The translations under genes and the position numbers were made by a program. Positions 1 to 5,048 of a stretch of 5,048 nt of DNA are shown piece by piece. Under the pieces are notes generated by a model. The model made no database searches. It was not told where the DNA came from and saw only the letters and a list, made by a program, of their open reading frames with translations. The first letter of the stretch is position 1. Each line of letters begins with the position of its first letter. The stretch is from Flavobacteriales bacterium (GTDB lineage: Bacteria; Bacteroidota; Bacteroidia; Flavobacteriales_F; PHOS-HE28): NCBI GenBank assembly GCA_024640205.1, contig JAHEFL010000150.1:1-5048 (forward strand), in the 5' to 3' direction.

Positions 1-768
1 CGCACGTATGCGCTCGGCCAACGCTGCATCGACGACCGGGTTCTTGAAGAAACTCCCCGCGTTACCGATCAGGGCAGGGTCGGGCAGTTTGCTTTGACGT
101 ATCGCGATCACAGCATTGCTCACATCCTTGATCGTGGGCTGCTCGACACCCATCCTGTCCAATTCCTCCTGAAGGTTACCGTATGTGGTACGTAACACGT
201 GCGGCGCTTTGCTCAATCGGAAGGTTACGTTCATGATCACGAAGTGGTCGCGGCCATCCCTCTTGAAGTAGCTTTCCCTGTATCCGAACGCACACGCGGA
301 CCTATCGAATGTGACGAGTTCCCCGTCCGAACGTCGGATCGCTTCCAATGAGTGGAACACGTCCTTGATCTCCACACCGTACGCTCCAATGTTCTGCATC
401 GGGGCAGCACCGACCTTTCCCGGTATCAGTGAAAGATTCTCCACACCGCCCCATCCATGCTCCACGCAGTACATTACGAAGCTGTGCCATGGAACCCCGG
501 CGCCTGCCCGCACCCAGATATGCTGATCGTCCTCACGAACCAGGTCGATCCCCGGTACTTCGTTCAGCAGAACGGCACCCTTCAGATCCCCGGTAATGAG
601 CACATTGCTCCCGCTTCCAAGGATCAGCACAGGTAGTCCCGCCAACTCCGGAGCTTTCAGCAGCGTGCGTAATTGACCGGCGTCATGGAAGCGGGCCAGG
701 ACATCCGCATGTGCCCGGATGCCGAACGTGTTATGCGCGCTCAGGTCTGCGTTGCGGATGATCTGCAT
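1..768 (-). CDS. murB: UDP-N-acetylenolpyruvoylglucosamine reductase (MurB), C-terminus cut by window edge
   Basis: MurB is a cytoplasmic FAD enzyme that uses NADPH to reduce UDP-GlcNAc-enolpyruvate to UDP-MurNAc, the second committed step of peptidoglycan precursor synthesis. The 256 residues present align by eye with E. coli MurB throughout. NTFGI (13-17) and the FAD-binding GSGSNVL (51-57) are followed by ENLSLIPGKVGAAPMQNIGA (110-129), FGYRES (161-166), the type I tyrosine segment TTYGNL (194-199, Tyr196), SKLPDP (226-231) and GNAGSFFKNP (235-244). Ser239 matches the catalytic proton-donor serine (Ser229 in E. coli). Roughly the last 80 residues, including the catalytic glutamate near the C-terminus, lie beyond base 1. 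The start is well fixed: an in-frame TAA lies at 801-799 and no ATG, GTG or TTG occurs between it and this ATG. There is no clear Shine-Dalgarno sequence. The gene is divergent from the glycosyltransferase gene at 868. Confidence 0.97.
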   Translation of the reverse strand, partial: MQIIRNADLSAHNTFGIRAHADVLARFHDAGQLRTLLKAPELAGLPVLILGSGSNVLITGDLKGAVLLNEVPGIDLVREDDQHIWVRAGAGVPWHSFVMYCVEHGWGGVENLSLIPGKVGAAPMQNIGAYGVEIKDVFHSLEAIRRSDGELVTFDRSACAFGYRESYFKRDGRDHFVIMNVTFRLSKAPHVLRTTYGNLQEELDRMGVEQPTIKDVSNAVIAIRQSKLPDPALIGNAGSFFKNPVVDAALAERIRA

Positions 769-793
769 GGATCGCTCTAGGGATGACGGCAGG

Positions 794-801
794 CAAGTTT
801 A
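794..801 (-). promoter_or_regulatory. Possible -7 box of a murB promoter
   Basis: Read on the minus strand, TAAACTTG matches the Bacteroidota -7 consensus TAnnTTTG with one mismatch. It ends 25 bases before the murB ATG, which would give a leader of about 20 nt. No TTTG-like -33 box is found 19-21 bp further upstream, so this is a weak candidate. Confidence 0.2.
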
Positions 802-824
802 CTCCGAGCCCCACATTACTTTCG

Positions 825-854
825 GCACGCCTGTGAATGCTTGTCCACAGGTGC
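825..854. repeat. Imperfect inverted repeat in the murB/glycosyltransferase divergent region
   Basis: CCTGTG (830-835) and CACAGG (846-851) are perfect inverted arms around a 10-base spacer. The outer bases extend the symmetry: GCAC at 825-828 pairs with TGC at 852-854 if a two-base bulge is allowed. The repeat ends 13 bases before the ATG at 868. It could act as an operator between the two divergent genes or as a hairpin in the leader of the glycosyltransferase mRNA. The TGTG-N10-CACA spacing does not fit the classical CRP site (N8 between these tetramers). The function is unknown. Confidence 0.4.
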
Positions 855-867
855 ATGATCGCATCGC

Positions 868-1983
868 ATGTCCAGCGTACGCCACGCCATCGTCTGTGTG
901 ACCAATGACCTGAGCACGGATAACAGGGTCCATCGGACCTGTATGGTCCTGCAGGAAGTGGGATACGAAGTCCTCTTGGTGGGGCGCAGGTTGCCTGGAG
1001 CGCAGCCATTGGATAGACCGTACCGCACCCTTCGGATGCGACTCCTCTTTCGGACCGGAGCCCTGTTCTACGCCGAATATGATCTGCGACTGTTCTTTCT
1101 CCTGCTCTTCTCGCGTGCATCCCTGATCGTCGCGAATGACCTGGACACCCTGCCAGCGGCCTATCTCGGAGCGTTTGGAAGGACCTTGGTCTATGACACG
1201 CACGAGTTCTTTACCGAGGTGCCGGAACTGTTGGACAGACCGTTCGTGCGCAGTATCTGGCTGACCTTGGAACGCTGGATATTCCCCCGTCTTGAGTACA
1301 TCGTTACGGTCAACAAGAGCATAGCCCGGGCCTACGAGCAGCGCTATGGCAAACAACTTCTGGTGGTGCGGAACATTCCGATGCCGCGTGACCTGGGTAG
1401 GCTGCCATCACGAGAGGAACTTCGTTTGCCCACTGACCGGTTCATTCTTGTTCTGCAGGGAAGCGGGATCAATGTGGAACGTGGTGGGGAGGAGGCCGTG
1501 CTTGCCATGCGTGAACTTCCCGATGCGCTGCTGCTTCTGATAGGTGGCGGTGACGCTTGGCCGATCCTGGAAAAGCTCGTCGTGGAAAATGCGTTGGAGG
1601 ATCGAGTGAGGATGCTGCCTCGCATGCCCTATGAGCGGATGATGCAATACACGAGCAATGCGGATCTGGGCCTATCCCTGGACAAGGATACCAACCTGAA
1701 TTACCGGTACAGCCTTCCCAATAAGTTGTTCGACTATTTCCGGGCGGGGATCCCGGCATTGGTGAGTGACCTGCCGGAGGTGGCCGGGGTTGTTCGTGAG
1801 TATGGCGCTGGTATCGTGATCGGCAAGGTCGATCCCGCCTTGATCGCGTCCAACGTGCGCGCATTGATGGGCGATCCTGTGCGCTATGGGGCACTCCGTG
1901 AAAAGGCTATTTTCGCGGCCTCCACACTCGATGGGGAAGGAGAAAAAGAGGCGCTACTTGGGCTCTTTCGATCGCTTGGCTGA
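868..1983 (+). CDS. GT4-like glycosyltransferase (first gene of a pair)
   Basis: This 371-residue protein has the layout of a GT-B-fold, GT4-type retaining glycosyltransferase, which transfers a sugar from a nucleotide donor, probably at the cytoplasmic face of the membrane. The N-terminal acceptor half has TNDLSTDNRVHR (12-23) followed by VLLVGR (35-40), then ANDLDTLPAAY (89-99) and DTHEFFTEVPEL (110-121). The donor half starts near 192 and has QGSGINVERG (197-206), IGGGD (225-229) and SLPNKLFDYFRAGIPALVSD (282-301). In the last motif Asp289 occupies the position of the second Glu of the GT4 EX7E motif. No signal peptide is seen; the hydrophobic stretch at 74-81 is too short to be a convincing membrane segment. 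The start is fixed by an in-frame TGA at 856-858 with no other start codon before this ATG. The 3' end overlaps the next glycosyltransferase gene. Donor and acceptor sugars cannot be read from the sequence. A role in surface-polysaccharide or glycoprotein glycan synthesis is inferred from the neighbour. Confidence 0.9.
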   Translation: MSSVRHAIVCVTNDLSTDNRVHRTCMVLQEVGYEVLLVGRRLPGAQPLDRPYRTLRMRLLFRTGALFYAEYDLRLFFLLLFSRASLIVANDLDTLPAAYLGAFGRTLVYDTHEFFTEVPELLDRPFVRSIWLTLERWIFPRLEYIVTVNKSIARAYEQRYGKQLLVVRNIPMPRDLGRLPSREELRLPTDRFILVLQGSGINVERGGEEAVLAMRELPDALLLLIGGGDAWPILEKLVVENALEDRVRMLPRMPYERMMQYTSNADLGLSLDKDTNLNYRYSLPNKLFDYFRAGIPALVSDLPEVAGVVREYGAGIVIGKVDPALIASNVRALMGDPVRYGALREKAIFAASTLDGEGEKEALLGLFRSLG

Positions 1984-3094
1984 CCAACACCTTCATATCG
2001 TAAGTTTCGATGTGCCTGCTCCGCCGGATTACGGTGGCGTGATCGATGTGTACTACAAGGCCAGGGCCTTGGCTGAGATCGGGGTCAAGGTGCACATGCA
2101 CTGCTTCCACTATGGCCGTTCCAAGGCTAAAGAGTTGGAGAGCTTTTGTCACAAGGTGTACTACTACCCCCGCAAATTGGGGAAGCTGCAATTGCTGAAC
2201 AGCCTGCCGTACGTAGTGGTGAGCCGTCGCAGTGAGGACCTGGTGGATCGATTGATGCAGGATGCTCATCCCATTCTGTTCGAAGGCTTGCATTGCTGTT
2301 TCCATTTGGGCGACCCCCGATTGCATGGCCGAAAGCGCTTGGTGCGCTCGCATAATGTGGAACATGATTATTACGCTGCGCTGGCTAAGGCTGCGAGCAG
2401 CGCCTTCCGCCGGACCTACTTCCTGAATGAAGCACGAAAACTCCAGCGTTTTGAACCGGTCCTGAGCGAGGCGGATCGCATTCTTGCCATTTCACCGAAG
2501 GACCAGGAGTATTTCGATGGTCATTTCCATCATGTGACGCATGTTCCCGCTTTCCATGCAGTGGACAAAGTGAATGTTCCTGATGGGATCGGCGACTATG
2601 CATTTTACCATGGCGCCCTCGGTGTGCCGGAAAATGATCAGGCCGCCCTGTATCTGGTGAACAAGGTGTTCAACGGCCTCGATGTGGAACTGATCATCGC
2701 GGGTAGTGATGCCAGTTCGGAGCTTCGGAGGGCCGTGGGAAAAGCTTCCAATGTGGAATTGCGGGAGGACATCGGCACGGAGGCCATCCATCGGCTCGTT
2801 CGCGAGGCTCAGGTGAACGTGCTGCCGACTTTCCAATCCACAGGGATCAAACTCAAACTCCTGCTTTGTCTTTTCACAGGGCGCCATGTTGTTTGCAATG
2901 GGCCCATGGTGGAAGGCTCAGGGCTGGCGGAACTATGCCATGTTCACAATGATCCGCGTGGCATGCAACTGAGCATCCTGTCGTGCATGGCCTCCCCGGC
3001 GAACGGGCAAGCATTGGAGAAACGAGTGAGCATATTGGAGGAACGCTTCTCCAATAAGCGGAACGCACAGGTCATACTGGACCTTTTGAAGTGA
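1931..3094 (+). CDS. GT4-like glycosyltransferase (second gene of the pair)
   Basis: From ATG 1931 the protein has 387 residues and the two-domain look of a GT-B glycosyltransferase, from a family I associate with Bacteroidota. The N-terminal half has VSFDVPAPPDYGGVIDVYYK (24-43, the P-x-x-x-G-G nucleotide-sugar fold start), LFEGLH (116-121), SHNVEHDYY (140-148) and AISPKDQEYF (186-195). The C-terminal half has YHGALGVPEN (226-235), IIAG (255-258) and LPTFQSTGIKLKLL (298-311), then GRHVVCN (317-323). At the place where GT4 enzymes usually carry the second EX7E glutamate there is Leu312. Three starts are possible in frame: ATG 1886 (98-bp overlap with the upstream gene), ATG 1931 (53 bp) and TTG 1976 (8 bp). 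The recognisable fold begins at about codon 36 of the longest form, so the first 30 or so residues are poorly supported. I chose 1931 as a compromise; 1976 is a serious alternative. The overlap points to translational coupling and a shared pathway. The sugar specificity is unknown. Confidence 0.87.
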   Translation: MGKEKKRRYLGSFDRLADQHLHIVSFDVPAPPDYGGVIDVYYKARALAEIGVKVHMHCFHYGRSKAKELESFCHKVYYYPRKLGKLQLLNSLPYVVVSRRSEDLVDRLMQDAHPILFEGLHCCFHLGDPRLHGRKRLVRSHNVEHDYYAALAKAASSAFRRTYFLNEARKLQRFEPVLSEADRILAISPKDQEYFDGHFHHVTHVPAFHAVDKVNVPDGIGDYAFYHGALGVPENDQAALYLVNKVFNGLDVELIIAGSDASSELRRAVGKASNVELREDIGTEAIHRLVREAQVNVLPTFQSTGIKLKLLLCLFTGRHVVCNGPMVEGSGLAELCHVHNDPRGMQLSILSCMASPANGQALEKRVSILEERFSNKRNAQVILDLLK

Positions 3095-3150
3095 ACCGGA
3101 ACGGCGATCTTATGGATAAGGAGCGCACCCGAATGCTAGCTCCGGATACG

Positions 3151-3843
3151 TCAAACGGTCGCGCCCGCTGCTGATAGCTCCAGCAGCTTTCCGTTCTCCG
3201 AGCGTACTACCCGGGTATTGAATTTCTTCATGTGGGTGTAATCGTGCGTGGCCATGATCACGCACCGACCGCTCCGACTGATATCGAACAACAGATCGAG
3301 GATCTCCTCCGTGGTTTCGGGATCCAGGTTTCCTGTAGGCTCATCCGCCAAGATCAGCTCCGGGTCGTTCAGGAGCGCCCTCGCAACGCTTACACGCTGT
3401 TGCTCTCCTCCACTCAGTTCATGCGGCATTTTGTAGCCCTTGTTCGCCAAGCCCACCTTTTCCAGAACCTGCTGGATCCGTTCCTCCATCCGTGTTCGTT
3501 CCTTCCAGCCGGTAGCCTTCAGGACAAAGAGAAGATTCTCGTTCACCGTCCGGTCGGTCAATAGCTGGAAGTCCTGGAACACGATACCGATCTTTCTTCT
3601 CAGATGTGGTATCTGGTTCCGCTTCAATTTCGAGAGGTCGAACCCGCAAACGTGACCTTCGCCCTCCTTCAGGGGAAGATCCCCGTACAGTGTGCGCATC
3701 AGGCTGCTTTTTCCACTTCCCGTCCGTCCGATGAGGTAGAGGAACTCGCCTTTGTTGACGGTGAAGTCCACGCTGTCCAGGATAAGGTTCTCGCGCTGGA
3801 AGATCCTTACGCCGTGCAACTGAATGATGGGAGCGTCGCTCAT
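3151..3843 (-). CDS. ftsE: FtsE-type ABC transporter ATP-binding protein
   Basis: This 230-residue ATPase has the normal length of FtsE and of the related LolD/MacB class. All ABC motifs are intact: Walker A GRTGSGKS (39-46), Q-loop VFQDFQLL (88-95, Gln90), signature LSGGEQQR (143-150), Walker B LILADE (163-168) with catalytic Glu168, D-loop GNLD (171-174) and H-loop His200 (MATHDY). GIVFQDFQLL and the RTVNENL that follows (98-104) are characteristic of FtsE. In known systems FtsE pairs with the membrane protein FtsX and drives periplasmic peptidoglycan hydrolases or their regulators during division. No FtsX or other permease is in this window, and the gene's downstream neighbour is convergent, so the partner must be encoded elsewhere or upstream logic does not apply. 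The start is fixed by an in-frame TGA at 3879-3877 with no other start codon after it. A LolD-like lipoprotein or MacB-type export role cannot be excluded. Confidence 0.9.
   Translation of the reverse strand: MSDAPIIQLHGVRIFQRENLILDSVDFTVNKGEFLYLIGRTGSGKSSLMRTLYGDLPLKEGEGHVCGFDLSKLKRNQIPHLRRKIGIVFQDFQLLTDRTVNENLLFVLKATGWKERTRMEERIQQVLEKVGLANKGYKMPHELSGGEQQRVSVARALLNDPELILADEPTGNLDPETTEEILDLLFDISRSGRCVIMATHDYTHMKKFNTRVVRSENGKLLELSAAGATV
3167..3187 (+). terminator. Weak candidate terminator hairpin at the convergent gene ends
   Basis: GCTGCTG (3167-3173) and CAGCAGC (3181-3187) form a perfect 7-bp stem with a 7-base loop, followed on the plus strand by only TTT. It lies 73 bases past the stop of the glycosyltransferase pair, where a plus-strand terminator could sit. 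However, it falls inside the 3' coding end of the opposing ATPase gene (the LELSAAG segment), and the T-run is short, so it may simply reflect alanine, serine and leucine codons. Nothing else terminator-like is visible in the 56-bp gap at 3095-3150. Confidence 0.25.
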
Positions 3844-3884
3844 GATCCGGAGAGGGGGGTGATGGTCTGATCGGCATCAAAGGT

Positions 3885-3915
3885 CAAAATTTCCTGAGTA
3901 AGGATCACGTTCAAG
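3885..3915 (-). promoter_or_regulatory. Bacteroidota-type promoter for the ftsE-like gene
   Basis: Read on the minus strand, CTTG (3915-3912), exactly 19 bases, then AAATTTTG (3892-3885) matches the Bacteroidota primary sigma pattern TTTG-N19-21-TAnnTTTG with one mismatch in each box. Transcription would start near 3879 and leave a leader of about 35 nt before the ATG at 3843. A second TTTG (in GACCTTTG, 3885-3878) follows directly but has no partner box as well placed. This is a pattern match by eye only. Confidence 0.5.
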
Positions 3916-3980
3916 AGCAGCCATCGGATTGATGAGCACGGATCGACCCCCTTCGGTACTTGTCGACGGGTCCGCTCTGC

Positions 3981-4006
3981 GCACGGCACGATGATGGCAC
4001 GGCACG
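3981..4006. repeat. GCACG direct-repeat cluster in the divergent intergenic region
   Basis: The 10-mer GCACGGCACG occurs at 3981-3990 and again at 3997-4006, separated by ATGATG. Each copy is itself a tandem pair of GCACG, giving four GCACG units in 26 bases. The centre-to-centre distance of the 10-mers is 16 bp. The cluster lies between the candidate promoter of the ATPase gene and the TPR gene start, so it is placed to act as a regulator-binding site for either, but no known regulator is recognised. Chance in GC-rich sequence is possible. Confidence 0.45.
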
Positions 4007-4100
4007 TGAACACCGGCGCGTGGATAAGTCCGGTGTGAATGGCTCGAGGACCCGAGTACGCCCACGGAACTTTGATCGCTTGATGGAGACCCGATCACCC

Positions 4101-5048
4101 ATGGACCTGGGACGCAGGTTCTTGACCTTCGCAGCCCTATTGGCGATGGCATTGCCAGGTTTGGCGCAGCGCCCTGCACACTATGATCAGGCGAACGCCG
4201 ATCTGGTCAACGCAATGGACCTCTATTCCAAAGCGAAGTACGGAGCTGCGGCCTACGAGCTGGAGCGGGTCGTTGAGCGCATCAAGGACCCACATGATGG
4301 GAACAGGGTACACGCGGAGTATCACCGTGCCATGTGTTCTGTGCGTTTGTTCAATAACGATGCTGCGCACCGCCTTCAAACGTTCATCAACGAACATCCC
4401 GAGAGCCAATTCGTTCCTGCGGTCCGCTTCGAGCTGTTCAAGTACGCCTTCGCCAAGAAGAAGTGGAAGGACGTCATCTCATGGAGCGAAAAGGTGGACC
4501 GCTTCAGCCTGGAACCTGAGGATCTGGAGGAGTACCGATTCAAGCGCGGTTACTCTTTTTTCCAGACGGATGATCGGGACAAGGCATTGGGTGAGTTCGT
4601 GGAGATCCAGGATGGGACGGGCACCTACGCGGCTCCTGCGTTGTACTATGCCTCGCATATCCACTACGAGCGTGGTAACCACGCGACAGCATTGACCGGG
4701 TTCCAGAAGCTGGAAAAGGATGAGAATTTCGGTCGTATCGTTCCTTATTACATCGCGGAGATCCTGTTTCTACAAGGGAAGTATGATGAGTTGGACCGCT
4801 ATGTGAAACCCTTGCTCGAAGATCCGCAGAACGTGAAGCGGATGAACGAGATCAACCGATTGGCGGGGGAAGCGAATTACCGGAACGGGAAATTCGCGGA
4901 GGCCGTTCCATACCTGGAGAAAAGCGTACAGCGGGTGGGAGTGGAGCGCAGCGATAGGTACATTCTCGGATATGCTTACTACCGTTCAGGGGATTGCAAG
5001 AAGGCCCTCTCCGAATTCAACCTGGTGGCGAACGGGAATGACAGCATC
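4101..5048 (+). CDS. Exported tetratricopeptide-repeat protein, C-terminus cut by window edge
   Basis: The 316 residues visible start with a signal peptide: basic GRR (4-6), hydrophobic FLTFAALLAMALPG (7-20) and likely signal peptidase I cleavage after LA (22) before Gln23. No lipobox cysteine is present. After this come about eight TPR-like helical hairpins of 30-35 residues, at roughly 33-64, 70-100, 104-134, 142-170, 176-206, 213-242, 249-278 and 284-313. They show typical spacing such as AGEANYRNGKFAEAVPYLEK (255-274) and LGYAYYRSGDCKKALSEF (289-306). The protein should be a periplasmic or outer-membrane-associated scaffold for protein contacts; no catalytic domain is visible. An in-frame ATG at 4083 would add METRSP ahead of the signal peptide. 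I chose 4101 because it gives a compact, ordinary n-region, but neither start has a Shine-Dalgarno sequence. No stop occurs before base 5048, so the full length and any C-terminal domain are unknown. The gene is divergent from the ATPase gene. Confidence 0.88.
   Translation, partial: MDLGRRFLTFAALLAMALPGLAQRPAHYDQANADLVNAMDLYSKAKYGAAAYELERVVERIKDPHDGNRVHAEYHRAMCSVRLFNNDAAHRLQTFINEHPESQFVPAVRFELFKYAFAKKKWKDVISWSEKVDRFSLEPEDLEEYRFKRGYSFFQTDDRDKALGEFVEIQDGTGTYAAPALYYASHIHYERGNHATALTGFQKLEKDENFGRIVPYYIAEILFLQGKYDELDRYVKPLLEDPQNVKRMNEINRLAGEANYRNGKFAEAVPYLEKSVQRVGVERSDRYILGYAYYRSGDCKKALSEFNLVANGNDSI

Noticed and set aside
832..849. TGTG-N10-CACA as a possible CRP/FNR-type site
   Set aside because: The spacing between half-sites is two bases longer than in the classical TGTGA-N6-TCACA site, so I keep it only as an unassigned inverted repeat.
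799..1356. 185-residue open frame on the minus strand
   Set aside because: It lies antisense to the first glycosyltransferase and across the divergent region, shows no family motif, and the opposite strand has a clear conserved protein.
1469..1894. 141-residue open frame on the minus strand, rich in Pro, Arg and Ser
   Set aside because: It is a shadow of the glycosyltransferase gene in GC-rich sequence, with low-complexity composition and no recognisable domain.
1937..1942. AAGGAG as a Shine-Dalgarno sequence for the second glycosyltransferase
   Set aside because: It lies downstream of the ATG at 1931 and more than 30 bases before the TTG at 1976, so it is badly placed for any of the candidate starts.
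3419..3880. 153-residue open frame on the minus strand overlapping the ATPase gene in another frame
   Set aside because: It is very rich in Arg, Pro and Glu, as expected for an out-of-frame reading of the ATPase, which carries all ABC motifs in its own frame.
3877..4179. 100-residue open frame on the minus strand spanning the ATPase/TPR intergenic region
   Set aside because: It overlaps both the candidate ATPase promoter and the signal-peptide region of the TPR gene. Its composition looks random and no motif is seen.
4183..4695. 170-residue plus-strand open frame within the TPR gene
   Set aside because: It has Ser/Arg/Thr-rich, low-information content, while the overlapping frame has a signal peptide and regular TPR spacing.

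Overview
The window looks like an ordinary chromosomal segment of a moderately GC-rich member of the Bacteroidota, probably a Flavobacteriales-type lineage. Three things suggest this. None of the gene starts has a convincing Shine-Dalgarno sequence. The best promoter match is of the Bacteroidota type (TTTG-like box, 19 bp, TAnnTTTG-like box). Both glycosyltransferases resemble families common in that phylum. The phylum call is an inference from sequence character, not from a database search.

Layout from left to right. (1) murB, on the minus strand from 768 and running off the left edge, encodes the peptidoglycan-precursor enzyme UDP-N-acetylenolpyruvoylglucosamine reductase; its C-terminal part is missing. 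(2) A 99-bp divergent intergenic region (769-867) contains an imperfect inverted repeat. (3) Two overlapping plus-strand genes (868-1983 and about 1931-3094) encode GT-B-fold, GT4-like glycosyltransferases and probably form a translationally coupled pair. (4) A 56-bp convergent gap follows. (5) An FtsE-type ABC ATPase lies on the minus strand (3151-3843), and its permease partner FtsX is not in the window. (6) A divergent intergenic region of about 240-260 bp carries a good Bacteroidota-type promoter for the ATPase gene and a short GCACG direct-repeat cluster. (7) A secreted tetratricopeptide-repeat protein starts at 4101 (or 4083) on the plus strand and runs off the right edge.

The common theme is the cell envelope: peptidoglycan precursor synthesis, probable surface-glycan assembly, a division or envelope ATPase, and an exported TPR protein. 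Only the two glycosyltransferases clearly form an operon. The other genes are divergent or convergent, so functional links among them are weak.

I see no mobile element, CRISPR array, RNA gene, toxin-antitoxin pair or defence system. I also see no previously undescribed system that the sequence alone would support. The items most worth checking are the glycosyltransferase pair with its start ambiguity and unusual C-terminal motif, the repeats in the two divergent promoter regions, and whether the ATPase has an FtsX partner elsewhere.
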